Assembly: GCA_905371595.1 (NCBI GenBank)
Contig: CAJPLU010000010.1
Coordinates: 1-24,653 of the forward strand
Length of the DNA stretch: 24,653 bases
From: Candidatus Saccharimonadota bacterium
GTDB lineage: Bacteria; Patescibacteriota; Saccharimonadia; Saccharimonadales; Saccharimonadaceae
Direction of reading: 5' to 3'
Shown here: positions 14,278 to 21,610 of the stretch, in pieces
Numbering within the stretch: position 1 is the stretch's first letter
How the letters are laid out: each line of letters opens with the position of its first letter
Notes under the pieces: model-generated
Told to the model about the DNA's origin: nothing
What the model saw: the letters and a program-made list of their open reading frames with translations, nothing else
The model's database searches: none
Program-made: the position numbers and the translations under genes

Positions 14278-14286
14278 TGGTATAAT
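14278..14286 (+). promoter_or_regulatory. Extended -10 promoter of the 162-aa gene (leaderless)
   Basis: TGGTATAAT, with the GTG start codon six bases after the -10 box at 14293. No Shine-Dalgarno is present. This position decides the start codon in favour of GTG over an upstream ATG at 14218. Confidence 0.6.
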
Positions 14287-14292
14287 TTGATT

Positions 14293-14781
14293 GTGAATAA
14301 TGATTTCTTTGACGATGCTGCAATCGAGCAAATAGCCAAAGACCGCTTTGGCGTGTCCTTAGAGGTGAGTACGGTGGTGGCGCGGCGGATTGATTGCGGA
14401 CAAGCTGCTTTGGCAACTTTTTTTCTCTCGGCCAAGAAGCAGTTATATTGCTACATCGAAGGCTCGTCGCAGCTGACGCTGGGCGATATTCGCAAGATGG
14501 CGGTGCGTATGGGTGTGCGGCCCGAGATATTTTTTCCGCCGAAAGGCCAGCCGCAATATTTCGAGGAAATTGCGCGCGATATGTTCGTCAAGGTTTATCC
14601 AGGCCGGCGCGATATCAGCCAGGACGACCTGCGTTTCTATCGAACTCTGGTGCCGTATTGTCCGGCGCTTTTCTTGGTTGAAGAAGTCAAAAACGGCACC
14701 ATTTATTGCGCTGATCATGATGCAAGCTCTGGCTGGCGGCCAGCGGCGAAGTTTGTTTATCGGAGGCTCCGAACGAGTTAA
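14293..14781 (+). CDS. Conserved-looking protein of unknown function
   Basis: A 162-aa protein I do not recognise. I start it at GTG 14293 because the -10 box ends six bases upstream; the longer in-frame ATG at 14218 would overlap the start of the divergent helicase gene. It begins NNDFFDDAAIEQIAKDRFGV and contains a possible helix-turn-helix-like part (EVSTVVARRIDCGQAALATFF; TLGDIRKMAVRMGVRPEIFF). The C-terminal half is alpha/beta with ISQDDLRFYRTLVPYCPALF and ends in a basic YRRLRTS. There is no signal peptide or membrane segment. The stop codon abuts the ATG of the P-type ATPase, so the two are translationally coupled and it may regulate or assist that pump; that is inference from position. 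Confidence 0.65.
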   Translation: MNNDFFDDAAIEQIAKDRFGVSLEVSTVVARRIDCGQAALATFFLSAKKQLYCYIEGSSQLTLGDIRKMAVRMGVRPEIFFPPKGQPQYFEEIARDMFVKVYPGRRDISQDDLRFYRTLVPYCPALFLVEEVKNGTIYCADHDASSGWRPAAKFVYRRLRTS

Positions 14782-17088
14782 ATGCGGGATTATTTAGATA
14801 TTATTCGCCGTAATTTGATGTCGCCAATTGTCATTGCGATTTTTTTGCTGGCGCTAGCGTTATTGTACGCTGGCGAGCGGCGCGATGCTTGGTTTATATC
14901 GGTAGTGATTGCTGTCAATACAATAATTGGTATTGTTCAGGAAGTTCGCGCCAAGTATGCTCTCAAACAGCTGGAGTTAATGAGCGCGCCGCGAGCACGA
15001 TTAGTCCGCGGCGATGAAGTTGCAGAAGTGATGTATGATGTCTTGCAGGTTGGAGATGAGATTTTGCTCGAGGCTGGCGACGAATTGCCAGCGGACGGTG
15101 TAGTTCTATCGGCGCGCGGGTTAGAGGTCAACGAGAGTATGCTGACAGGCGAATCAGCTTCAATTGACAAGAAGAAACATGATGAAGTTTACGCAGCAAC
15201 CACGGTGATAGCGGGCAGCGCGCGAGTGCGAGTAACGGCGGTTGACGACGCTACCAAGGCGGGTGCAATCAGTGCTACGCTCAAGCAATATACACCGCGC
15301 TTGACGCCGCTGCAGCAAGCGATTCAGAACGCGATTACTTTCTTGACATATTGCGCGATTGTGCTGTCGCTTCTGGTTTTCGCGCGCTATCGTATTGCTG
15401 GCTTCGAGTCGGTGCGAATTCTCAAAACGATTATTACTAGTGCTATCACCATCGTGCCAGAGGGGTTGCTGCTGGCTAGCTCGCTGCTGTTGGCGTTTGG
15501 CTCGCTAAAATTGGCTCAGGCCAAGGTTCTGCCGCAAAAGTTGTCGGCGATTGAGGCGATGGCGCTGCTTAATATATTATGTACTGACAAAACGGGCACG
15601 CTGACTAGCGATGAGATTACTTTGGAGCGCGTCGAACCCTTTGGCGGTGGTAATGAGCCAGTCAAGCAGTTGGCGGCGATGGTAGCGCACGAGACTAGCG
15701 GCGGTAACGCTACCGGACAAGCGATTATCACTGCGCTTGATTTACCTTATGAATATACCGTAGATGATATATTAGCGTTTTCTTCAGCGCGTAAATTTGC
15801 TGGCGTTAGAGCGCGAGTCGATGGCCGAGTTCGGACGCTTATCATGGGCGCGCCGGAATATGTGGCGCGGATGGCGCCGCTATCGACAGCCGAGCAGCAA
15901 CAGATTGAGAAGTGGACTGACGATGGTCTGCGCGTATTGTTGCTGGCGGAGTTTGATGATAATAACACACCATTGAAATCTTTAAAGTCGGGCAGCGGCC
16001 GGCCGTTGGCGGTAGTTTTGCTGCGTAATTTGCTGCGCGATGGCGTCGTCGATACGGTTGCGTTTTTGCAGCGCCAAGGCGTGAATATTCGCGTTATCAG
16101 CGGCGATAATCCGCGGACGGTTCAGTATGTGGCGCGAGCTGCTGGTATCAATAATCCTGACACGGCAATTACTGGCGCCGAACTGGCAGAGCTTGACGAG
16201 CCGGCATTTGCTACAGCTGCCGACCAGCATACGATTTTTGCGCGCGTTTTACCAGAACAAAAGGAACGTCTAATCGCCCACTTCTCGCAGCAAAACCATC
16301 AATTTACTGGCATGGTTGGCGATGGTGTCAATGACGCTCTAGCGCTCAAGAAAGCCGACCTTGGCGTAGCTATGTATGCCGGGGCGCCGGCCAGCCGACG
16401 AGTGGCTGATATTATTCTACTTAACAATTCGTTTAATTCGTTGCCGCTGGGTATGCGTTTAGGGAATCAAATTATGCAAGCGATCGAGGTAATAGCGACG
16501 CTGTTCTTCCACAAAATTATTTACGGTTTGGTGCTGCTGGCGGTAACGCTAGTGCTGGGCGTGATACACCCGTATGCGCCGCGTCACATTACTTTTTTGA
16601 ATATTTTCTTGGTGACGATGCCGACGATTATGTGGACTCTCTTCCCGCCGCGGTCGCATCATCGAATTAACCCGCACAATTTTTGGCGCGATACGCTGGG
16701 CGCGGTGACGCCAATTGCGCTGGTGTCGGGCGCGGCGGTATCGACAACGTACTTGATGCTGCGCGCTATGCAGCCGCACGACCAGGATACGGTATCGACG
16801 ATGACGGTGCTAGTAGCAACGTTTTTTGGGGTATATTTGGTATTTTTGGTGGGGCCGATGTTGGGCGTGGTGCTGGATCGGCGCGCCAAGACAGCGCGAA
16901 TGCTGTATATAGCGGCAGCGTTGCTAGTAGCGTCGACTAGCTTTGCTGTACCGCTGTTACGCCGATTCTTTGACTTCACGATACCGACTTTAGCAATGAT
17001 TGGCCCAGTGGCTGGCGTGGTGGTAATTGCCGCCCTGTTGCAATGGCATCTGGCCCGCCGCGCTGGCAAAATCTATCAGAATAGATAG
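14782..17088 (+). CDS. P-type cation-transporting ATPase
   Basis: A 768-aa membrane pump of the HAD-type E1-E2 ATPases. The actuator loop TGES is at 122-125, the ion-site PEGL in M4 at 226-229 and the phosphorylated Asp is D269 in CTDKTGT. Further on are the nucleotide-domain GAPEYV, the ISGDNPRTV hinge and GDGVNDALALKKADLGVAM (about 515). Six membrane helices follow the P domain. The protein starts almost directly at M1 (NLMSPIVIAIFLLALALLY), so the cytoplasmic N-terminal cation-ATPase region is missing or minimal. The nearest family by motif is CtpE-like Ca2+/Mg2+ ATPases of Actinobacteria, but the ion is not certain. No Shine-Dalgarno gap exists: the ATG abuts the previous stop. No clear terminator is seen in 17089-17168. 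Confidence 0.92.
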   Translation: MRDYLDIIRRNLMSPIVIAIFLLALALLYAGERRDAWFISVVIAVNTIIGIVQEVRAKYALKQLELMSAPRARLVRGDEVAEVMYDVLQVGDEILLEAGDELPADGVVLSARGLEVNESMLTGESASIDKKKHDEVYAATTVIAGSARVRVTAVDDATKAGAISATLKQYTPRLTPLQQAIQNAITFLTYCAIVLSLLVFARYRIAGFESVRILKTIITSAITIVPEGLLLASSLLLAFGSLKLAQAKVLPQKLSAIEAMALLNILCTDKTGTLTSDEITLERVEPFGGGNEPVKQLAAMVAHETSGGNATGQAIITALDLPYEYTVDDILAFSSARKFAGVRARVDGRVRTLIMGAPEYVARMAPLSTAEQQQIEKWTDDGLRVLLLAEFDDNNTPLKSLKSGSGRPLAVVLLRNLLRDGVVDTVAFLQRQGVNIRVISGDNPRTVQYVARAAGINNPDTAITGAELAELDEPAFATAADQHTIFARVLPEQKERLIAHFSQQNHQFTGMVGDGVNDALALKKADLGVAMYAGAPASRRVADIILLNNSFNSLPLGMRLGNQIMQAIEVIATLFFHKIIYGLVLLAVTLVLGVIHPYAPRHITFLNIFLVTMPTIMWTLFPPRSHHRINPHNFWRDTLGAVTPIALVSGAAVSTTYLMLRAMQPHDQDTVSTMTVLVATFFGVYLVFLVGPMLGVVLDRRAKTARMLYIAAALLVASTSFAVPLLRRFFDFTIPTLAMIGPVAGVVVIAALLQWHLARRAGKIYQNR

Positions 17089-17168
17089 AAGTTAATAAAT
17101 AAAAACGCTCTTGAAAGTTTTCTGTGTGTTATCACTTTTTCATGTCTCAATAATCAGTAGAATGCAAT

Positions 17169-17960
17169 CTAAAAATTATGTTCAGTAAAAACCATAGGAT
17201 ACTCACCTGGTTGACGGTCTAGTTTTGCTAATTCATAGCTTCGTATTGATGTTATAAGTGAGCTTGTTGCAATTGCACAATAGGCAAACTCATCTTTATT
17301 ACAATCAATATCAATCTTGTCTAGTAGGCGGCTAGTGGTGATGTAAGGCTTTGTGTTAATTGAATTTGCTCTATTGAGTAGTTCGTGAACATCCCAATAG
17401 ATTGGTTCTCTGTGCTCACTCATCCATACAGACCCAACCCATGATTGTACTGATTCAATTGCAGCTTTTTCTATAGCGACATATTCATCGGTGTCACATC
17501 CGCCGCCGAGTACTGCGAAAGGATAACTAGCTGTATTAGAAAGTATTGAATATGCTACCGTTTTTTCTGAGGAGCTAGACGGTGCTAAACCAATTGAAAA
17601 AGAAAAATCTCTAGGAGTATCAATACCGACATTTTCCAGAAGCTGTTTAGATTCTGAGGTAGTAAGTATATAAACAGGCTGTCTTCTATATGTCCACCAA
17701 GACGCTAAAGACACCCTTTCAACTGCTTCTGTTATAGCATTTTCTTTAGCTTTTGTCTGTTCTATGTGAGCTGCGGAGGCTATAGCCGCTATCCCCATAT
17801 CGCGCAACTTAGACAGAGTTCTGTTCTCATAGCGTTCCATTTCGGTGTGTAGTTGCATCTCTTCTAGATCTGTGCCCGTTGAGCAAGGACGAAACGTATC
17901 GCTCTCTGATAAACGAAGTGTTTTTATACCAGAAAAAGGTGTTTGAATAATATCGTACAT
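17169..17960 (-). CDS. YcaO-like protein (short form)
   Basis: A 263-aa protein with two helices typical of the YcaO ATP-binding core. AKENAITEAVERVSLASWW (about 71-89) resembles the SALxEAIERYS helix. The second stretch, AVLGGGCDTDEYVAIEKAA followed by IESVQSW, resembles the GxGxxxDPExAxxxAxxExxQ helix. YcaO enzymes activate backbone amides with ATP to make azolines or thioamides in ribosomal peptides, or assist RimO. Usual size is 380-600 aa, so this is a minimal version, and the Pro-rich C-terminus of azoline-forming YcaOs is absent. Base use is A/T-rich compared with neighbours. The ATG has no Shine-Dalgarno and lies nine bases after a 15-bp hairpin that separates it from the 171-aa gene; no own promoter is seen. 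Confidence 0.6.
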   Translation of the reverse strand: MYDIIQTPFSGIKTLRLSESDTFRPCSTGTDLEEMQLHTEMERYENRTLSKLRDMGIAAIASAAHIEQTKAKENAITEAVERVSLASWWTYRRQPVYILTTSESKQLLENVGIDTPRDFSFSIGLAPSSSSEKTVAYSILSNTASYPFAVLGGGCDTDEYVAIEKAAIESVQSWVGSVWMSEHREPIYWDVHELLNRANSINTKPYITTSRLLDKIDIDCNKDEFAYCAIATSSLITSIRSYELAKLDRQPGEYPMVFTEHNF

Positions 17961-17969
17961 AGTTGAGTG

Positions 17970-18006
17970 GCGACCTCGGCGAGAAGATATATCTCGCCGA
18001 GGTCGC
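17970..18006. terminator. Perfect 15-bp hairpin without U-tract
   Basis: GCGACCTCGGCGAGA (17970-17984) pairs perfectly with 17992-18006 around a 7-nt loop. No T-run follows on either strand. It lies 10 bases after the stop of the 171-aa gene and 9 bases before the ATG of the YcaO-like gene. It could be a U-less terminator of the type common in high-GC bacteria, an RNA processing or stability element, or an attenuator that sets the 171-aa to YcaO ratio. Confidence 0.65.
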
Positions 18007-18016
18007 GTTGGCCTTA

Positions 18017-18532
18017 CTAGGCCGTGATACCGACCGACGCAAAGGTTCGGGCGAACCCAGACTGCCAGGCGGTGGTCGCGTTGATAGCCAGCAGCGCCTT
18101 GGTGAAGCTCTCGGTCAGCGCCGAGTTACGCCACAGAGACTGCTGCAACGATCCCTTGACGCTCATGGCCATGAGCTCCATCTTGGCGATCTGCACCCTG
18201 TTCGTGGCGATAACCAGGAGCTCCTGCTGGTCCTTGAAGGAGACGCTCTTGTCAGAGATCATCGCCCACATGGAAGCCACACTGCCCAGATTGGTCATGG
18301 CCTCACCGAGCATGTTCTCCGAAGCCTCGAGCTTCTCGATAACGTCGGAGACCTTGCCGGTCCCGCTCAGCACGGCCTTCTCGATTGCCACGTTGGCAGC
18401 GAAGAAGCTAGCCGATCCGCTGAACAGGGCGTGGCAGTAGCGCGCCAGGCCGTCGGTATAGGCGGCGAGGAGCTCCTTGGAGACCTCGCGCTCACCCTCC
18501 TTGAAGGGAGGAGGGCAGTTGATTCCACCCAT
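18017..18532 (-). CDS. 171-aa helical protein of unknown function, foreign codon use
   Basis: A protein of 171 residues that I do not recognise. It starts at ATG 18532 (MGGINCPPPFKEGEREVSKE), chosen for AAAGGA about six bases upstream; an in-frame ATG at 18619 would overlap the -35 box. After a Pro-rich N-terminus it is predicted almost wholly helical, Ala/Ser/Leu-rich (SASFFAANVAIEKAV; LGEAMTNLGSVASMWAMIS), with only two cysteines (C6, C33) and no clear signal peptide. Codons end overwhelmingly in C or G (AAG, GAG, CTC, GCC, ATC), sharply unlike the A/T-rich YcaO-like and ABC-F genes on either side. It could be a substrate, partner or immunity protein for the YcaO-like enzyme, or an unrelated insertion. 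Confidence 0.6.
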   Translation of the reverse strand: MGGINCPPPFKEGEREVSKELLAAYTDGLARYCHALFSGSASFFAANVAIEKAVLSGTGKVSDVIEKLEASENMLGEAMTNLGSVASMWAMISDKSVSFKDQQELLVIATNRVQIAKMELMAMSVKGSLQQSLWRNSALTESFTKALLAINATTAWQSGFARTFASVGITA

Positions 18533-18591
18533 GTCTTTCCTTTCATGACGAAGACGGGTAGTCTTACAGAGGAACTTCTCCTGTTGTTTAG

Positions 18592-18619
18592 ATATTAGCA
18601 AAAAAAGCGGTTCTATCAA
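18592..18619 (-). promoter_or_regulatory. Promoter of the 171-aa gene
   Basis: TTGATA (18619-18614), 16-nt spacer, TAATAT (18597-18592) on the minus strand, directly after the ABC-F stop codon. It leaves a leader of about 50 nt with an AAAGGA ribosome binding site, unlike the leaderless ABC-F promoter next door. Confidence 0.6.
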
Positions 18620-18625
18620 GGCTTT

Positions 18626-20233
18626 CTATATTTTAATTTTCTTTGTTATTCCAATGTTTTCAACAAAGTCTCGATCGTGAGATACTACTACCACACCTCC
18701 TCTATATCGATTTAGCGCTAGCTCGAGCGCTTCAATTGTAGGAATGTCAAGATTGTTTGTTGGCTCATCAAGGATAATAAGGTCAGGTGAGCTTGTTGAC
18801 ATTGCTGCTAATAGAACTTTAGCTCGTTCGCCACCACTTAGATCAGCTGCTCTTGTCGAAGAGATTGTTCGTTTATCTAAACCAAAACGAATCAAAGTAT
18901 TAATTGCATCATGCAATTCAAGCTCTGGCGATAAATGTCGTAGATTATCTAATGGCGAGCTGTTTTCGAGCGGCAAGGTTTGCGACTGATTCATGTAGAT
19001 TGTTTTTACATTCTCATTCTTAATCACTTCTCCAGAACGATACGATAATGAGTTGTCCATGATTAAATTTAGCAGCGAGGACTTGCCTGAGCCATTTTCT
19101 CCCTGAATCAGTATCCTGTCGCTAGGACGTACATTAAAGGTGACAGGGCCGATTATTTTTTTTCCATCGTGTGAAATACTCAAGGAGCGTACAGAGACAA
19201 GACTGCATTTTTTGGAGGAAACTTCATCAAAAGTAAATTTAATAGCAATTTCGTCTTCCACTCTTTCTGGTTCATCTAACTGCTGCAAGCGAGACTCTGC
19301 GCCGCTGGATGCGCTAGCCAAGTTTGATGATGCTCGTTCCTTACGAAAATGCTCGTTTAATTTATCACCGTCAGATTTTTTGCGATTGGACCCAGCCGAG
19401 TTTGCGCGAATCTTGGCATCTCGTGCAACACGGCGCAACCGCTTTTTTTCTTTCTCGTATTGTTCGTAGCGGTTAATCATTGTCTGACGATCTTTGGCTC
19501 TTGCTTTAATATATTCGTCATAGCCAAGGTTATATTTATTTATGCCTTTGTTGCCAACTAGCTCTATGATTTGTTTTGTAGCGTTTCTTAAAAACCGCCG
19601 ATCATGCGATACGATCAGAAATGAAACTGGTGAGTTGCTAATAAAGTCTTCGAGTAGGGCCACTCCGTTATCGTCAAGATTATTTGTTGGCTCGTCAAGT
19701 AAAATCAGATCATAGCGGGATGCAAAAATTGCCGCTAAAGCTATCCGAGTACGTTGTCCGCCGGAAAACGTATCGAGACGTCTTTCTGGATTAATGTCGT
19801 GCAAAGTAGCTCGTGACAAAGCTTTTTTGATTGTTGCATCAAAATTTGCAACCTCAAATTTCTCGTATTGTTCTAGAGCTTTATTATAATTTAACAGTGT
19901 ATTCTCGCTAGTGTCTTGTGCTAGCCGTTCGCATTGAGCGGCAAACTCTTCTCTGGCTGATTTAACGCCGGTTACTTCTTCAATAAAGCTATAGACTGTT
20001 TTGTCAAGCCATTTGTTTAGGTTTTGCGGCAAAATTCCAATTTTCTCGCCACTCAAAATAACATTACCGAAGGTAGGCTTAAGATCTCCATTAATGATTT
20101 TTAGTAAAGTAGTTTTACCTACTCCATTTGGACCAACTAATCCAATTTTGTCGCCTGCGTTGATAGTAAAACTCACATTACGGAATAACTCTCGGTTACC
20201 TGTTTCGTAAGATATTCTTTTAAGATCAACCAT
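18626..20233 (-). CDS. ABC-F family ATPase (ribosome-associated)
   Basis: A 535-aa soluble protein with two ABC domains and no membrane segment. Domain 1 has Walker A GPNGVGKTT, signature SGGQRTR and Walker B LILLDEPTNNLD. A charged linker of about 90 residues follows (Lys/Arg-rich, KEKKRLRRVARDAK; the P-site tRNA interaction region). Domain 2 has GENGSGKSS, LSGGERAK and LIILDEPTNNLD, and the protein ends shortly after the last H-loop (VVVSHDRDFVENIG). ABC-F proteins bind the ribosomal E site and either aid translation or remove antibiotics. I start at ATG 20233 (VDLKRISYETG) because TATAAT ends six bases upstream; a longer in-frame ATG at 20308 would reach into the rpsH terminator. Base use is A/T-rich. 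Confidence 0.92.
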   Translation of the reverse strand: MVDLKRISYETGNRELFRNVSFTINAGDKIGLVGPNGVGKTTLLKIINGDLKPTFGNVILSGEKIGILPQNLNKWLDKTVYSFIEEVTGVKSAREEFAAQCERLAQDTSENTLLNYNKALEQYEKFEVANFDATIKKALSRATLHDINPERRLDTFSGGQRTRIALAAIFASRYDLILLDEPTNNLDDNGVALLEDFISNSPVSFLIVSHDRRFLRNATKQIIELVGNKGINKYNLGYDEYIKARAKDRQTMINRYEQYEKEKKRLRRVARDAKIRANSAGSNRKKSDGDKLNEHFRKERASSNLASASSGAESRLQQLDEPERVEDEIAIKFTFDEVSSKKCSLVSVRSLSISHDGKKIIGPVTFNVRPSDRILIQGENGSGKSSLLNLIMDNSLSYRSGEVIKNENVKTIYMNQSQTLPLENSSPLDNLRHLSPELELHDAINTLIRFGLDKRTISSTRAADLSGGERAKVLLAAMSTSSPDLIILDEPTNNLDIPTIEALELALNRYRGGVVVVSHDRDFVENIGITKKIKI

Positions 20234-20239
20234 ATACTC

Positions 20240-20245
20240 ATTATA
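20240..20245 (-). promoter_or_regulatory. -10 box of the ABC-F gene (leaderless)
   Basis: TATAAT on the minus strand, six bases before the ATG at 20233, no Shine-Dalgarno, no good -35. It lies downstream of the rpsH terminator, so ABC-F is transcribed independently of the ribosomal operon. Confidence 0.6.
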
Positions 20246-20289
20246 TAATGATTTCATCATCAGAGTTGAGATCTGCGTATTATTACGTA

Positions 20290-20330
20290 ATATAAAACGA
20301 GCATCCATGATAAGGATGCTCGTTTTATAT
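20290..20330 (-). terminator. Terminator after rpsH
   Basis: A perfect 17-bp stem (20290-20306 with 20314-20330) with a 7-nt loop. The minus-strand 3' arm reads GGATGCTCGTTTTATAT, so it ends in a T-rich stretch. It lies 12 bases beyond the rpsH stop and closes the S10/spc message at a point where most bacteria continue into rplF. Symmetry allows termination on both strands. Confidence 0.85.
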
Positions 20331-20342
20331 TTAGGGTTGTGG

Positions 20343-20744
20343 CTAGTAAACCTTCAGCAATACTTCGCCGCCAAGCTTATTCTTGACAGCTTCAGCGCCA
20401 GTCATGACGCCCTTGCTAGTGCTAACTAGGACGATGCCGCGGCCTTGCTTGACCTTTGGAATGTCGGCGCTAGAAACGTAGATGCGGCGGCCTGGTTTAG
20501 AGACGCGCGCTAGCTCGGTAAAAGCTGCGTTCTCGCCATTGTTATTGATGGTGATGACGAGCGTACCGCGCGGCTTGCCGTCCTCAAGCTTGACATCGGC
20601 CAGGTAGTGATTCTTGACCAATTGCTCGGCGACGATTTTCTTGAGCTTGCTAGTAGGTACGCGCACTTCAGTCTTACCGACTAGTGCGGCATTGCGGATG
20701 CGGGTCAGGAGATCCGCGATTGGGTCAGTAGATTGTAAACTCAT
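20343..20744 (-). CDS. rpsH: 30S ribosomal protein S8
   Basis: A 133-aa protein that binds the central domain of 16S rRNA and, in E. coli, represses the spc operon. The N-terminal signature DPIADLLTRIRNA and the C-terminal signature GIVLVSTSKGVMTGAEA...GGEVLLKVY are complete. A GAAAGGAGAAAAAG ribosome binding site precedes ATG 20744. It follows rpsN after 18 bases and is the last gene of this part of the operon, followed by a strong terminator instead of rplF. Confidence 0.97.
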   Translation of the reverse strand: MSLQSTDPIADLLTRIRNAALVGKTEVRVPTSKLKKIVAEQLVKNHYLADVKLEDGKPRGTLVITINNNGENAAFTELARVSKPGRRIYVSSADIPKVKQGRGIVLVSTSKGVMTGAEAVKNKLGGEVLLKVY

Positions 20745-20762
20745 ATCTTTTTCTCCTTTCCT

Positions 20763-21029
20763 TTACCAACTACTCTTTGTGACGCCTGGGATATTACCTT
20801 TGCTGGCTTCTTCGCGGAAGCGAATGCGGCTCATGCCGAAGCGGCGCATATAGCCGCGCGGACGGCCATCAGACATATCGCGAAATTTGCGCCGAGTTGG
20901 GCTAGAGTTGCGCGGTAATTTCTGTAAAGCATCAGGGTCGGTAGCTTTTAGAGCGGCGCGTTTAGCGGCAAACTTCTTGATCAGTTTCAAGCGTTTTTTG
21001 TCGCGGGCGATCATAGATTTTTTCGCCAT
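20763..21029 (-). CDS. rpsN: 30S ribosomal protein S14 (zinc-free type)
   Basis: An 88-aa protein of the longer, cysteine-free S14 type: MAKKSMIARDKKR at the start, GRPRGYMRRFGMSRIRFRE and GNIPGVTKSSW at the end. The CXXC zinc site of the short type is replaced by SPTRRKFRDMSD. It assembles late on the 30S head. Start overlaps the rplE stop by one base (TAATG). Confidence 0.96.
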   Translation of the reverse strand: MAKKSMIARDKKRLKLIKKFAAKRAALKATDPDALQKLPRNSSPTRRKFRDMSDGRPRGYMRRFGMSRIRFREEASKGNIPGVTKSSW

Positions 21030-21610
21030 TATTTGTCCTCCTTTTCAAATGGTAGGCCAAATTTCTCGAGCAATGCGCGCGAATTTTCCTTGCTACCGTT
21101 TTTGATTACGAACGTTACTTGCAGGCCGTGTACTAGCTGAGTTTCTTCAAATGTCAACTCTGGAAAGATTGACTGGTCGGTGATACCGAGGTTGTAGTTG
21201 CCGGCTTTGTCGAATTTGCTGCCGACGCCGTGAAAGTCGCGAACACGCGGCAAGCTAACGTTGACTAAACGGTCGAGAAACTCGTACATGCGAACACCGC
21301 GCAAGGTCACCATCACGCCGATTGGCGAGCCCATGCCTTTGCGAATCTTGAACGTAGCAATTGATTTTTTGGCTAGGCGTTCGACTGGCGCTTGGCCGGT
21401 GATGCGCGTTAAGGTATTTTTGACGGCGGCAAGCATGCGCTTGTCGTCTTTACTTTTGCCGGTACCGACACTCACGACGATTTTCTCGAGGCTAGGAACC
21501 TGGTTCACATTGTCGAGATTCAATTCGGCCTGTAGTTCCTTGAGGTACGTTTCGTTGTACAAGGCTTTCAGGCGAGGAGTGTAAACGGCTGATTGTTTAG
21601 CTTCTGCCAT
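21029..21610 (-). CDS. rplE: 50S ribosomal protein L5
   Basis: A 193-aa protein that binds 5S rRNA and the central protuberance. Typical segments: VNQVPSLEKIVVSVGTGKS, AKKSIATFKIRKGMGSPIGV, TLRGVRMYEFLDRL, LPRVRDFHGVG and YNLGITDQSIFPE. A short N-terminal extension (AEAKQSAVYTP) precedes the family start LKALYNETYLKEL. Start overlaps the rplX stop by one base. Confidence 0.97.
   Translation of the reverse strand: MAEAKQSAVYTPRLKALYNETYLKELQAELNLDNVNQVPSLEKIVVSVGTGKSKDDKRMLAAVKNTLTRITGQAPVERLAKKSIATFKIRKGMGSPIGVMVTLRGVRMYEFLDRLVNVSLPRVRDFHGVGSKFDKAGNYNLGITDQSIFPELTFEETQLVHGLQVTFVIKNGSKENSRALLEKFGLPFEKEDK

Noticed and set aside
17089..17168. Terminator between the P-type ATPase and YcaO-like genes
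   Set aside because: AAAAC/GTTTT and GAAA/TTTC pairings exist, but the stems are only 4-5 bp and A/T-rich, so I do not call a terminator.
17963..18598. 211-aa + strand ORF opposite the 171-aa gene
   Set aside because: It is a shadow produced by the strong G/C-ending codon bias of the minus-strand gene. It runs through the 15-bp hairpin and has no ribosome binding site or recognisable domain.
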